The notes: a model not told the origin generated them from the sequence alone. A stretch of 64,000 nucleotides of DNA from Picosynechococcus sp. PCC 7002 (GCF_963860125.1 NZ_CAWLFA010000001.1:1364001-1428000); one strand, 5' to 3'; shown: positions 32,012 to 41,796, counted from the stretch's first letter. Translations and numbers: made by a program.

Positions 32012-33934
32012 ATGACCAGTAATTACAGTGCCCAGCAGATCCAGGTTCTCGAAGGATTAGAACCTGTCCGCAAACGTCCCGGAATGTACATCGGCACCAC
32101 TGGTCCCCGTGGCTTACATCACCTCGTTTATGAAGTGGTTGATAACTCCGTCGATGAAGCCCTCGCCGGATACTGCACAGAAATTAACGTTGAAATTAAT
32201 GCCGATGGCTCCGTCACCGTCACTGATAATGGCCGCGGCATTCCCGTTGATGTGCACCCCAGTACCGGAAAATCAGCCCTCGAAACCGTGATGACCGTGC
32301 TCCACGCAGGCGGAAAATTTGGCGCAGGTGGCTATAAAGTCTCCGGTGGTCTGCACGGGGTGGGCGTTTCTGTGGTTAATGCCCTCTCCGAATGGGTCGA
32401 AGTTACCGTGTGGCGCGACGAAACCACCTACAAACAACGGTACGAACGGGGCGTCCCCCAAGGCGAACTCACCGAAGCCCCGGCCCCCCAGCATTTATCG
32501 GGAACGTCCGTTTGTTTTTTGCCCGATGCGAAAATTTTCACTGAAACTACTGTTTTTGATTACAATACCCTCGCCGGACGCCTGCGGGAACTGGCATATC
32601 TAAATGCTGGCGTCAGAATCGTCTTTACGGATCATCGCTCCGAAAAACAGGCCAGTAATACTTATTTTTATGAAGGAGGCATCAAAGAATATGTCGCCTA
32701 CATGAACCGCGAAAAATCGCCCCTCCATGAAGAAATCATTTATGTCACCGGGGAAAAGAACGGTGTCCAGCTAGAAGTAGCCTTGCAATGGTGTACCGAT
32801 GCTTATAGCGATAACCTGCTGGGTTTTGCCAACAATATTCGCACCGTTGACGGCGGGACACACCTTGAAGGCTTAAAAAGTGTCCTCACCCGGACGATGA
32901 ATACCGTTGCCCGCAAACGCAATAAGCTCAAGGATAATGATTCAAATTTGGCGGGTGAAAATATTCGTGAAGGCTTAACCGCGGTAATTTCGGTGAAGGT
33001 GCCCGATCCAGAATTTGAAGGGCAGACGAAAACGAAGCTCGGCAACTCCGAAGTGCGGGGGATTGTTGATTCCTTTGTGGGCGAGGTGTTAACGGAATAT
33101 TTTGAATTTAATTTAAATGTTGTTGATGCGATTTTAGAAAAGGCAATCCAAGCCTTTAAGGCAGCAGAAGCAGCACGGCGGGCGCGGGAATTGGTGCGCC
33201 GTAAATCCGTTTTAGAGTCTTCTTTGCTCCCCGGTAAATTAGCCGATTGTAGTGAACGAGATCCGGCGAAGACAGAAATTTATTTAGTGGAAGGAGATTC
33301 TGCGGGCGGTAGTGCGAAACAGGGCCGCGATCGCGCCTTCCAAGCGATTTTGCCGTTGCGGGGAAAAATCCTCAATATTGAGAAAACCGACGACGCCAAA
33401 ATCTATAAAAATAATGAAATTCAGTCTCTGATCACGGCATTGGGCTTAGGGATTAAAGGGGAGGAATTTAACCCGGAAAAACTCCGTTACCATCGGGTGG
33501 TGATCATGACCGACGCGGACGTGGATGGAGCGCACATTCGGACACTCCTATTAACCTTCTTCTATCGGTATCAGCGGGAATTGGTTGATCAGGGTTACAT
33601 TTATATTGCCTGCCCGCCCCTCTATAAGCTGGAACGGGGTAAAAATCACGCCTACTGTTACAGCGATCGCGAACTGCAAGATCAAATTAGCCAGCTTCCT
33701 GATAACGCGAAATATAATATCCAACGTTTTAAGGGTCTGGGGGAAATGATGCCCCAACAGCTCTGGGACACCACGATGAACCCAGAAAGTCGTACCCTCA
33801 AACGCGTTGAAATTGAGGATGCGGCGGAAGCGGATCGAATCTTTACGGTATTGATGGGCGATCGCGTTGCCCCTCGGCGGGAGTTTATCGAGATGAATGC
33901 CCCCAAGCTGAATATGGACGATCTCGATATTTAA
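32012..33934 (+). CDS. gyrB: DNA gyrase subunit B
   Basis: 640 residues, the shorter gyrB form without the enterobacterial insert. The GHKL ATPase domain shows YEVVDNSVDEALAGYC, DNGRGIPVDVHPSTGKSALE and GGLHGVGVSVVNALSEW. The TOPRIM domain shows YLVEGDSAGGSAKQGRDR with the metal-binding Glu, and DADVDGAHIRTLLLTFFYR. The C-terminal end QRFKGLGEMMPQQLWDTTM contacts GyrA. It introduces negative supercoils with GyrA. GGAG precedes the ATG. A bidirectional terminator separates it from convergent sat. Confidence 0.97.
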   Translation: MTSNYSAQQIQVLEGLEPVRKRPGMYIGTTGPRGLHHLVYEVVDNSVDEALAGYCTEINVEINADGSVTVTDNGRGIPVDVHPSTGKSALETVMTVLHAGGKFGAGGYKVSGGLHGVGVSVVNALSEWVEVTVWRDETTYKQRYERGVPQGELTEAPAPQHLSGTSVCFLPDAKIFTETTVFDYNTLAGRLRELAYLNAGVRIVFTDHRSEKQASNTYFYEGGIKEYVAYMNREKSPLHEEIIYVTGEKNGVQLEVALQWCTDAYSDNLLGFANNIRTVDGGTHLEGLKSVLTRTMNTVARKRNKLKDNDSNLAGENIREGLTAVISVKVPDPEFEGQTKTKLGNSEVRGIVDSFVGEVLTEYFEFNLNVVDAILEKAIQAFKAAEAARRARELVRRKSVLESSLLPGKLADCSERDPAKTEIYLVEGDSAGGSAKQGRDRAFQAILPLRGKILNIEKTDDAKIYKNNEIQSLITALGLGIKGEEFNPEKLRYHRVVIMTDADVDGAHIRTLLLTFFYRYQRELVDQGYIYIACPPLYKLERGKNHAYCYSDRELQDQISQLPDNAKYNIQRFKGLGEMMPQQLWDTTMNPESRTLKRVEIEDAAEADRIFTVLMGDRVAPRREFIEMNAPKLNMDDLDI

Positions 33935-33952
33935 TAGCAGTTTGAAATGCAT

Positions 33953-33996
33953 AAAAAAGCCTCCTCATCATTGCGAAAAGGAGGTTTTGTTTTTTC
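33953..33996. terminator. Bidirectional terminator between gyrB and sat
   Basis: CCTCCT (33960-33965) pairs with AGGAGG (33979-33984); a T-rich run follows on the plus strand (33985-33996) and an A run precedes it (33953-33958), which gives a U tract on the minus strand. It can serve both convergent genes. Confidence 0.75.
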
Positions 33997-34013
33997 TTTG
34001 AAATTAGTAGAAA

Positions 34014-35180
34014 TTAATCGTGCATTGCTTTCGCGAGTTCAGCCGCAACGAGGGGACGAGAGAACTGTGGCGGTGGTAATTCCCCACGGCGGAGCATTTC
34101 CCGAACCTTCGTGCCAGAGAGGTGGATCCGATCTTCGGGGCCACTGGGACTGGTTTTCGAGGTCGCCATCTGTTCTGTTTTCTTACAGAAGAAGGCGTGT
34201 TCAAATTTCATCGGGGTGATGCCAAGGGCTTGGGGATCAAACTCATCAAAGATCTTTTGAGCATCGTAGGTGCCATAGTAATCACCGACACCCGCATGGT
34301 CACGACCAACGATGAAGTGGGTACAGCCGTAATTCTTCCGGATCAGGGCGTGGAAAATCGCTTCACGGGGGCCAGCGTAACGCATTGCTGAAGGATTAAT
34401 CGCTAAAATTACGCGCTCTTGGGGGAAATAGTTTTCCAGCATGATTTCGTAGCAACGCATCCGCACATCAGCCGGGATATCATCGCTCTTGGTTGCGCCA
34501 ACGAGGGGATGGAGGAATAAACCATCGACGGTTTCGAGGGCACATTTAATGATGTATTCGTGGGCACGGTGGATCGGGTTCCGGGTTTGGAAGCCAACCA
34601 CGGTTTTCCAGCCGCGCTCTTGGAAAGCGGCCCGGGAAGCGGCGGGATCAATTTGATATTTGGGGAAAAGGGGGTGATCATCCCGTTCGAGTAACCAGAC
34701 GGGGCCAGCGAGATTTACGGCACCCTGTTCGTAGACCACTTTGACACCGGGGTGTTTTTCTTCATCGGTGCGGTAGACGTTGATCGCTTCGTGGGCTTTA
34801 TTGTAGTGGTATTTTTCGGTCAGTTCGAGGACACCGATAAAGCGACCGTTGGCATCATCAAGGCGTACCCAATTGCCTTCTTTGAGGGGATCAGCAATTT
34901 CTTCGGAAACGGAGAGGGTGACAGGCACAGACCAGGGCAGGCCATTGCTGAGGTGCATTTCTTCAACTACGAGTTCGTAGTCTTTTTGCTCCATAAAACC
35001 CTTGAGGGGACTGAAGCCACCGATGGCAATCATTTCGAGGTCGGATTGGGCGCGGGCATCGAGGGTGATGCGGGGGAGGCGATCGCCTTGGGCGAGGAAT
35101 TCTTGCTTCTCGGCGTCGGAGGCGATGCGGTTAATTAATTGGCCACCGTGGGGCGCAATTAGACCGGATGGGGTACTCAT
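34014..35180 (-). CDS. sat: Sulfate adenylyltransferase (ATP sulfurylase)
   Basis: 388 residues, the normal size for the bacterial homo-oligomeric Sat without an APS-kinase domain. [14 protein letters not shown] contains the QTRNPxHxxHE nucleotide-binding motif, and [20 protein letters not shown] the GRDHAG motif; [17 protein letters not shown] closes the active site. It makes adenylylsulfate from ATP and sulfate, the first step of sulfate assimilation. dnaG ends 84 bp upstream on the same strand; no functional link is apparent. Confidence 0.96.
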
Positions 35181-35263
35181 AAAATTTAGGATATAAAAGC
35201 ATGGCTATCTGCAAGCTCTCATGGTATCAGTTTCTGTTCTTTCCATTGTGGGAATGGGGCGAG

Positions 35264-37198
35264 TTATGTTTCGTAGTGGAGGATCTCCAGGTGGGAAAAT
35301 TGCCGTTCCTGGGCGATCGCCTTCAGTTTACGGTCGGCCTGTTCAAATTCCCGTAGATAATAGGCAAAATCTGGGTGCTGGGGATCGAGACCTTGCCATT
35401 TCTCTTGACAATAACGGCGATGCTGAGTCCAGTTGACGTGTTCGAGGGTGGCGATCGCCGCATGGATATTTAAGGTGGCCCGACGCACATCGATTTCAGT
35501 GGTTTCGGTGAGGTAGAGCAAAGAACCGAGGCTATGCATCCGTTCGGGGTGGTGGGTCAAAATATCGAGCATCCGGCCCAATAATTGATTATGGACATGG
35601 TTTTGCTTAATTTCTAAGGGGGTTTCAAGGATTTGTTGCCAGAGCCAACGGTGGTGGGACAGGCTAAACATCACTTCCTTTTCGGCGAGGCGTGCTTCGA
35701 TGGGGTGACGCTGGGCTGGACTATGGAGATAGATCCGTAGCAGCAATTCTTCGGCCTGGGCGAGGGCAATGGTTTGGGAGGAAATGGCGATCGCCTCTGG
35801 TTGCACCTCCGGGGTCGCCGTCGGATTCCGGGCTTGGGCTTTGCGGAAACGGTTTACCTGGGTCAGGAGGGTCGCTTCCAATTGTTTTTTGTAGTGGGAA
35901 TCTTCGTGATTGATGAGTTCACTGGCTTTAGCGATGTAGTGGCTCCGAAAACTCGGATGATCAATTTTGGCGATCAGGCGAATCATTTGTTTAATCACCC
36001 CTTGGAATTGGTCGGCTTGGGTGACGTCTTGGCCCAGCAAAATTTGCTCCAGTTGCCAATCGAGCCAGAGGGGCGCCGTTGTAAGGGCCGTTTGATACTG
36101 CGCCGGGCCTTGGTCTGTTTGCAAAAACTCGTCCGCATCCTTCCCCCCAGGGAGATTGAGGATCCGCACCTGGGCCTGGCCACTGTAAATTAGGGGTCCA
36201 ATTTCGGTGAGGGTACGTTGGGTGGCTTTGATCCCCGCCTTATCTGCGTCAAAGTTAAAAATAATTTGCTTGGAATCGGTGTAGCGCAGCAGTTGTTTAA
36301 TCTGCCCCTGGGTAAAGGCAGTGCCGAGGGAAGCCACCGCATTTTCAAAACCCGCTGCGTGGAGGGCGATCGCATCGAAATAGCCTTCGACGACCACGGC
36401 AGCATCCTGTTTGGCGATCGCCCCCTTTGCTTGGTCGAGGGCAAATAAAGTCCGGCTCTTGTCAAATAAGGGCGTTTCTGGGGAGTTGAGGTATTTTGGT
36501 TCTTCGTTCGTGAGGGTACGGCTACCAAAGGCGATCGCCCGACCCTGGACATCGTAGATCGGGATCATCAGGCGATCGCGGAACTGATCATAATGGCCGT
36601 TCCCCGACTGGCGTGGTTTAATTAAGCCTGCTTTTTCGACCAAATCGATGGGATAGCGCTTTTGTTCCACAAGGTAGTGGTAGAGGGTATCCCAGCCCCC
36701 CGGCGCATAGCCCAGGCCGAAGTTTTGAATCGTTGCTTCCGTTAATCGCCGTTGCTCGCGGACATAAGCTAAGGCCGTTTGCCCTTCCGGTTGCCGCAGG
36801 GAGTATTGATAAAAATCATTGGCGATCGCCACAATTTCGTAGAGCTGCTCCTTGAGGGACAGTTCCCGCTGGATCTCTTGGTGCTGTTCTGGTTCGAGGG
36901 TTTTGACCGGGACTTGATACCGTTGGGCCAAGTCCAGCACCACCTGGGCAAAGGGAGACTTATTGATTTCCATCAAAAACTTGATCGCATTGCCCCCTGC
37001 CCCACAGCCAAAACAGTGATAGAACTGCTTCGTCGGACTCACCGTAAAACTGGGGGTCTTCTCATCATGGAATGGACAAAGCCCCAGTAAATCCTTGCCC
37101 CGCTTTTTAAGCACCACATAATCAGATACCACCTCCGCAATATCAACCTTGGCGCGAATTTCTTCGATGGTTTCAGGATGAATCGAGGGGTAGGCCAT
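35264..37198 (-). CDS. dnaG: DNA primase DnaG
   Basis: 644 residues. The N-terminal zinc ribbon has ligands Cys41, His44, Cys62 and Cys65 (CPFHDEKTPSF ... HCFGCGAGG). The catalytic core carries RDRLMIPIYDVQGRAIAFGSR and the TOPRIM VVVEGYFDAIALHAAGF, with the later metal site FNFDADKAGIKA. The last ~200 residues are the helicase-binding domain. It makes RNA primers for replication. It starts at ATG 37198. The region before it contains a terminator for the preceding minus-strand transcript, so it should have its own promoter. Confidence 0.96.
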   Translation of the reverse strand: MAYPSIHPETIEEIRAKVDIAEVVSDYVVLKKRGKDLLGLCPFHDEKTPSFTVSPTKQFYHCFGCGAGGNAIKFLMEINKSPFAQVVLDLAQRYQVPVKTLEPEQHQEIQRELSLKEQLYEIVAIANDFYQYSLRQPEGQTALAYVREQRRLTEATIQNFGLGYAPGGWDTLYHYLVEQKRYPIDLVEKAGLIKPRQSGNGHYDQFRDRLMIPIYDVQGRAIAFGSRTLTNEEPKYLNSPETPLFDKSRTLFALDQAKGAIAKQDAAVVVEGYFDAIALHAAGFENAVASLGTAFTQGQIKQLLRYTDSKQIIFNFDADKAGIKATQRTLTEIGPLIYSGQAQVRILNLPGGKDADEFLQTDQGPAQYQTALTTAPLWLDWQLEQILLGQDVTQADQFQGVIKQMIRLIAKIDHPSFRSHYIAKASELINHEDSHYKKQLEATLLTQVNRFRKAQARNPTATPEVQPEAIAISSQTIALAQAEELLLRIYLHSPAQRHPIEARLAEKEVMFSLSHHRWLWQQILETPLEIKQNHVHNQLLGRMLDILTHHPERMHSLGSLLYLTETTEIDVRRATLNIHAAIATLEHVNWTQHRRYCQEKWQGLDPQHPDFAYYLREFEQADRKLKAIAQERQFSHLEILHYET

Positions 37199-37712
37199 GG
37201 ATTACGTCGCAAAAATCTAAACAGAATGCATCCTTAAAGATAAAAGAAAATCTCCGGGGACGCCGCTACAAACAATAAATTGATCTGTCCTTGGCTTTTT
37301 ACCCACAAAAAAAGCCCACAAACTGTGAGCTTAGAGAATGTGCAGTTGATAAACGAATGTGTAACAGAGAGTTCATGACAAAAACAAGAATCCAGTCCGA
37401 ATACTCAAGCTTGCTTTTCCGAATCTATTTCAGAAAATCTTGGAGCTGCCAAAGAACTAGCCTTGATCAAACTCCCCTGTTCAGCACTCTGGAAAATAGC
37501 GAATGTTCGTGAGGATTATTGCTTTTGGATATGGATGGACAGACGTAGTTTGGAACAGCGTTTTCACCTCTTTTTTCTATTGTTTAGATTAAGCTGTTTA
37601 ATCTGCCAGGAGAAGCGCTTTGCTTCTTGCCTCTAACGATATCACCCAATCTAGGAGATCTGGGGGAACGTGATTTTTCTTTGGGCCACTAAAAGTAGGC
37701 ACTTACAAAAGA
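37199..37712. other. 514-bp intergenic region with several hairpins, candidate RNA on the minus strand
   Basis: No open frame here looks like a protein. Three hairpins occur in a row: 37586-37604 (AGATTAA/TTAATCT), 37611-37627 (AGAAGC/GCTTCT) and 37645-37664 (CCCAATCT/AGATCTGGG with one bulge). A minus-strand terminator lies at 37306-37332. The material between 37333 and 37712 is thus either an unusually long structured 3' UTR of the permease gene or a separate RNA of up to about 350 nt. I could not match it to tmRNA, RNase P RNA, SRP RNA or 6S RNA by motif. Confidence 0.45.
37306..37332 (-). terminator. Minus-strand terminator upstream of dnaG
   Basis: AAGC-C-CACA (37312-37320) pairs with TGTG-A-GCTT (37324-37332) with one mismatch; on the minus strand it is followed by seven U residues. 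It ends whatever transcript comes from the 37.3-38.7 kb side. Confidence 0.65.
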
Positions 37713-38690
37713 TTAAAAAACATAAAAATTCAGCCATAGATCCAGGGCCAGGAGGGTCAACCCCAAAAGCAGACTGAGATAAAAATAGGCCCGCCAGCGG
37801 ACAACATTAATCAACAAAATTAGGGTGATGCCATTGAAGAAAGTCCCAGTCAGGAGAAAGCCAAGGGCAACACCAGGGCTATTATTCCCCAAGATCAGAT
37901 CGGCGATCGCCGCCATTTGTGTCGGTTGAACAGCGTACAAGATCCCCGCGCCAAATAGACCCGTCATACCGTGGCTGAGTAATGTTTCTAGGGGGAAAAG
38001 GACTTGGCCACAAGCCATCACACCACAGGCGATCAGGAGCCAAACCGACCATTCCAGCAGTTCTTGCATAAGGTTTTGGCTCGCCATGAGGGATCGAAAT
38101 CGGCGAGAAGTGGGCAGAATGGTTAATTTACTCGGTGGCGCCAGGGTTTCTGGTTGGGTATTGGGAATGCGGTGGGAACTGGGACGGGCGATCGCCGGAT
38201 ACAAAAAAGTGTCTAGATCTCCCTGTTGGTAACTGCGCTGTTGACGCGCCCCCACAAAAATACTGGCAATTAAAAGCAAAATCCCTAGGCTCAGGCTGCC
38301 ATAGAACAACACAAGTCCTCCCCGACCAGGTAGCTGCTGCCAGAATTTAGCGAGCACAAAGGGACTCAGGGAAACAGTCCCCAACCAAAAGGCGATCGCC
38401 CCCGCCGAGGAGCCGGATTGCCATAGGAGCCGTCGCAGGAGGGGCAGCCCACCCACTTGACCCACAGGTAGGATAAAGCCGAGGCCAAGACCAGCCAGTA
38501 ATTGTAACCAGGCGCTTTGGGGAAGAACTTTTTCCCACCAGGGACGGGGCGTAAAAATTAAAGCCACCGTCGAGAGACATACCCCCACAAAAAGCCAGGG
38601 CCAAAGGATCAGCCATTGGGCGATCATCAGGGTAAACCACTGTTGCAAAGCGACCATTACCACACCTAAATTCCAGAAAAATTGCTCCAT
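37713..38690 (-). CDS. Permease, DUF318/UPF0718 family
   Basis: 325 residues with about eight hydrophobic spans in two halves separated by a soluble loop (about 155-210). GLGLGFILPVGQVGGLPLLRRLL in the first half and the second-half VMACGQVLFPLETLLSHGM with LGNNSPGVALGFLLTGTFFN fit the DUF318 permease family (related to ArsP). In that family a conserved Cys-Gly pair is usual; here Cys217-type CG is seen in MACGQVL only. Substrate is unknown. It lies divergent from psbY. Confidence 0.65.
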   Translation of the reverse strand: MEQFFWNLGVVMVALQQWFTLMIAQWLILWPWLFVGVCLSTVALIFTPRPWWEKVLPQSAWLQLLAGLGLGFILPVGQVGGLPLLRRLLWQSGSSAGAIAFWLGTVSLSPFVLAKFWQQLPGRGGLVLFYGSLSLGILLLIASIFVGARQQRSYQQGDLDTFLYPAIARPSSHRIPNTQPETLAPPSKLTILPTSRRFRSLMASQNLMQELLEWSVWLLIACGVMACGQVLFPLETLLSHGMTGLFGAGILYAVQPTQMAAIADLILGNNSPGVALGFLLTGTFFNGITLILLINVVRWRAYFYLSLLLGLTLLALDLWLNFYVF

Positions 38691-38861
38691 TTACCCTAAC
38701 CGATCCCTGGTCTTTTGCTCGATTTTGAGCGGCGATCGCCCCGGTCAGACACCCCCCTGGGGATCTTCTTGCAACCCTTGGAAAAAGGAGCTTAATGGGT
38801 TATTAGTATAGAATTGAAAAACTTTGTTTATCATCATTTTTTAACTGAGAGGAATCAAACC

Positions 38862-38978
38862 ATGGATTGGCGAGTTGTTGTTGTTTTAGCTCCCGTAATC
38901 ATCGCTGGCTCTTGGGCAATCTTTAACATTGCTGCGGCTGCCCTGAACCAACTCCGCAATATGCAAACGAAGAAATAA
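38862..38978 (+). CDS. psbY: Photosystem II protein Y (PsbY)
   Basis: A 38-residue protein: MDWRVVVVLAPVIIAGSWAI, then FNIAAAALNQLRNMQTKK. MDWR followed by a single hydrophobic helix and N-I-x-x-A-x-x-Q is the PsbY pattern. It is a peripheral one-helix subunit of photosystem II, near cytochrome b559. GAGAGGAATC precedes the ATG as ribosome site. A terminator follows, so it is monocistronic. Confidence 0.9.
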   Translation: MDWRVVVVLAPVIIAGSWAIFNIAAAALNQLRNMQTKK

Positions 38979-39028
38979 GTCTTTATCTCTACTGCTTTTC
39001 GCGTAAATTACCCTTTGTTTTTGACAGG

Positions 39029-39052
39029 AGCAGCCCCTAGGGGTTGCTTTTT
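39029..39052 (+). terminator. Terminator after psbY
   Basis: GCAGCCC (39030-39036) pairs with GGGTTGC (39041-39047) around CTAG, with one G-T pair, and is followed by five T residues. It lies between psbY and trpC. Confidence 0.75.
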
Positions 39053-39068
39053 CATCCCCAGCAAATCT

Positions 39069-39959
39069 ATGACTGTGCAAATCCGTCGTCTCCACCCCAG
39101 CCGTCCCGTTAACGTCAGCATCTTGCAGTACCAAGTGGCGGTGCCCGATGCCAAACCCCAGCATATCCTGGAAGAAATTGTTTGGCATAAAGAAAAAGAA
39201 GTGGAGCAACTACGCGATAAGGTTTCTCTGCTAGAGCTACGTCAGCGGGTCACAACGGTGCCGCCTGCAAAAGATTTTCTGGGGGCCTTAGTCCATGGGA
39301 AGACCCAGCCAGCCCTCATCGCTGAAGTAAAAAAAGCCTCGCCTAGTAAGGGGGTAATTCGGGAAGATTTTGACCCTGTGGCGATCGCCAAAAGTTATGC
39401 CGCCGGGGGAGCCAGTTGCCTCTCAGTCCTCACCGATAACAAGTTTTTCCAGGGCAGCTTCGAAAACCTGAGCCTCGTGCGCGATGCGGTGGATCTGCCC
39501 CTGCTCTGCAAAGAATTTATTATTTATCCCTATCAAATCTTTAAGGCCCGCAGCCATGGTGCCGATGCGGTTCTTTTGATCGCCGCGATCCTCAGTGACC
39601 AAGACCTCGCCTATTTCGTCAAAATTATCCGCAGCTTAGGGATGACCGCCCTGGTGGAAGTCCATACCCTCGCGGAACTTGATCGCGTCCTCGCCATTGA
39701 GGGGGTGAGCCTCGTGGGGATTAATAACCGTAACCTCGAAGATTTTTCCGTCGATTTGGAAACAACCACCATATTGCTGGAAAGTCGTCGCGCCGAACTC
39801 CAGGCTAAGGGTGTCCGCGTTGTCAGCGAGTCAGGCTTGCATACGCCCCTGGATCTCCAGTTTGTCAAAGAAGCCGGAGCAAAGGCAGTGTTAATCGGCG
39901 AATCTCTCGTGAAACAGCTGGATCCTGGGAAGGCGATCGCCGACTTATTTCAGTTTTAG
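39069..39959 (+). CDS. trpC: Indole-3-glycerol phosphate synthase
   Basis: 296 residues from ATG 39069; upstream in-frame codons overlap the psbY terminator, which argues against a longer start. The barrel shows ALIAEVKKASPSKGVIRED (catalytic Lys), LSVLTDNKFFQGSFENL, LCKEFIIYPYQIFKARSHGAD (listed in part), GINNRNLEDFSVDL and SESGLHTP. It makes indole-3-glycerol phosphate from CdRP in tryptophan synthesis. The N-terminal ~35-residue extension is common in cyanobacterial forms. No other trp gene lies nearby, as is usual in cyanobacteria. Confidence 0.95.
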   Translation: MTVQIRRLHPSRPVNVSILQYQVAVPDAKPQHILEEIVWHKEKEVEQLRDKVSLLELRQRVTTVPPAKDFLGALVHGKTQPALIAEVKKASPSKGVIREDFDPVAIAKSYAAGGASCLSVLTDNKFFQGSFENLSLVRDAVDLPLLCKEFIIYPYQIFKARSHGADAVLLIAAILSDQDLAYFVKIIRSLGMTALVEVHTLAELDRVLAIEGVSLVGINNRNLEDFSVDLETTTILLESRRAELQAKGVRVVSESGLHTPLDLQFVKEAGAKAVLIGESLVKQLDPGKAIADLFQF

Positions 39960-39965
39960 ATTGGG

Positions 39966-41570
39966 CTAAACCTGGAGGGGCACTCCCGCCGTTGCCAGGT
40001 GTTTTTTGATGGTGACCTTGGGGATCGCCGTATTCAAATGCTGCCAGGGTAAGACCTGAGTTGTCGCCCAATCCTGATGCACATAGAAATCTAGGGGGGG
40101 AATTTTGCCTTTCAGTTCCTTAAAGGCCCGCTTGTAGCTGCCGAGGGTATCACCGTAATCCCTGGTTAATTCTAAAAGGCTAGAGAGACGGCGATCGCCT
40201 CTGGAAAGCAACCCCTGAATCACAGACCAGTTATAGCTTTCGGGCCGGAACTCTATCCCCTGGGAGCGGAGATGCTTTTGGAGGAATTGCAGCCGTTTTT
40301 TGGCCGCTGGGTTTACTCCAAACCACTGGAAAGGCGTATGGGCCTTGGGAACAAAAGTGCTGCAACCGAGGGTTAAACGCAAGCCTGGGGCCGCTTTTTT
40401 CACAGCCTGCATCATTGCGACGGTTGCTTCCACATCCGCCATTTCTTCCCCAGGAATGCCCACCATGCCATAGAATTTAATCCCCTTGAGGCCGCCCGCT
40501 TTTGCGTTTATTGCTGCGGTAATAATTTCGTCGTTGGTGAGCTTTTTATTGACAATCTCCCGGAGCCGTTCCGAACCACTTTCTACGGCGATTGTGATCG
40601 AACGGGTATCCCGTGCCGCAAGAGTCCGGGCTAGTTTTTCCGTGACGGTGTTTGTCCGTACCGAGGCAATACTCAGGCGCACATCGGCATATTGGGGTTG
40701 GGAAAGATAATCTAATAGTTGCTCAAATTCCGGGTGTTGGGTCACAGAAGCCCCGAGCAAACCAAGGCGATCCGTAACTTTAAGGCCCCGCTCAATGGCC
40801 GGGATCAAGGACTGCTCTAAATTAGCCGTCCGAAAAGGCAAGGTGACATAGCTGGCGAGGCAAAAGCGGCACATTTCCGGGCAACTGCGCACCACTTCTA
40901 CCATGTAGATATTTTCCCAGGCGGCTTGTTCTGTGACCACCGTCGAGGCCGAGAGGGTATTCCCCCGGTAAGTTTGTTTTTCAACACTTTCAGGAATATC
41001 AGGATATTTGGGACGAATGGTTTCAATGGCCCCCGTTGGCTCCTGGTAGGTTACTTCGTACAGACTGGGCACATAGATCCCCGGCGTTTGGGCGAGGTGG
41101 CGTAATTTGGTTTGGCGATCGCCTTGGCGCATTCCTTGGTATTGATCGATAAATTCATCCAGGAGATTTTCCCCGTCTCCCAGGAGGATCACGTCAAAAA
41201 AGTCCGCAAAGGGTTCAGGGTTGGCACTCAATACCGACCCACCCCCAAACACAAGGGGATGCTGTTCGTCACGCTCGGCTGCCCGCAGCGGAATTTTTAG
41301 TTTTTCTAACAAGCTAAAGAGATTTGTATAATCCAGTTCCCAAGAAAAAGAAAAGCCGACAATTTCTGGCTGAGACGGCAGTTTTTCCTCTAAATCTGTG
41401 AATAAACGACGCACATCCACATCGGGCCGTTGGCTAAATTTTGCCCACACCAATTGGTAGCCCAAGCTCGTAATCCCCACGGTGTAGGTATTCGGAAAGG
41501 CAAAAATCAAAGGGATCGCGTTGGCCGTCGGTGTTACAGGATCAAAAAGGAGGCGTTCTTGGTCAAACAA
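39966..41570 (-). CDS. Radical SAM protein with B12-binding-like N-terminal domain
   Basis: 534 residues. CPEMCRFCLAS holds the CxxxCxxC cluster motif of radical SAM enzymes in the middle of the protein (about 228-238). The first ~180 residues (FAFPNTYTVGITSLGYQLVW; FGGGSVLSANPEPFADFFD) resemble the cobalamin-binding-like domain of the MiaB/BchE-type group but lack the DxHxxG cobalamin motif. TIAVESGSERLREIVNKKL and IKFYGMVGIPGE are typical of the TIM barrel. Related proteins are uncharacterised. It ends 6 bp from the convergent trpC stop. Confidence 0.78.
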   Translation of the reverse strand: MFDQERLLFDPVTPTANAIPLIFAFPNTYTVGITSLGYQLVWAKFSQRPDVDVRRLFTDLEEKLPSQPEIVGFSFSWELDYTNLFSLLEKLKIPLRAAERDEQHPLVFGGGSVLSANPEPFADFFDVILLGDGENLLDEFIDQYQGMRQGDRQTKLRHLAQTPGIYVPSLYEVTYQEPTGAIETIRPKYPDIPESVEKQTYRGNTLSASTVVTEQAAWENIYMVEVVRSCPEMCRFCLASYVTLPFRTANLEQSLIPAIERGLKVTDRLGLLGASVTQHPEFEQLLDYLSQPQYADVRLSIASVRTNTVTEKLARTLAARDTRSITIAVESGSERLREIVNKKLTNDEIITAAINAKAGGLKGIKFYGMVGIPGEEMADVEATVAMMQAVKKAAPGLRLTLGCSTFVPKAHTPFQWFGVNPAAKKRLQFLQKHLRSQGIEFRPESYNWSVIQGLLSRGDRRLSSLLELTRDYGDTLGSYKRAFKELKGKIPPLDFYVHQDWATTQVLPWQHLNTAIPKVTIKKHLATAGVPLQV

Positions 41571-41780
41571 AGTCGTCAGGGTCAGAAAAAGTTTTGTACC
41601 CTTGCCATTGTAAGGGAGTCCCCTCAGCGATTGGCGATCGCCGCAAAGAGGACAGAAAATGACGGATCTTCTCCTAACGTTTCCTAGCGCAGATACCCTA
41701 AATTGACTGAAAATTTCTGTAAAAAAATTATTTGTTTCCCAAGCTTATCTAGTGTTAGTATATGCAGGCTTCCTGTTTTT

Positions 41781-41796
41781 CACCATAAATATGGTG
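41781..41796. promoter_or_regulatory. Inverted repeat upstream of nrdA (candidate operator)
   Basis: CACCATA-AA-TATGGTG has perfect seven-base arms, 54 bp before the nrdA ATG. It resembles, but does not match, the spacing of NrdR boxes. It could bind a regulator of the reductase gene. Confidence 0.35.

Noticed and set aside
37291..37512. 73-codon plus-strand frame in the intergenic region before dnaG
   Set aside because: It begins inside the minus-strand terminator and reads as low-quality protein with many Cys and Ser; a structured RNA explains the region better.
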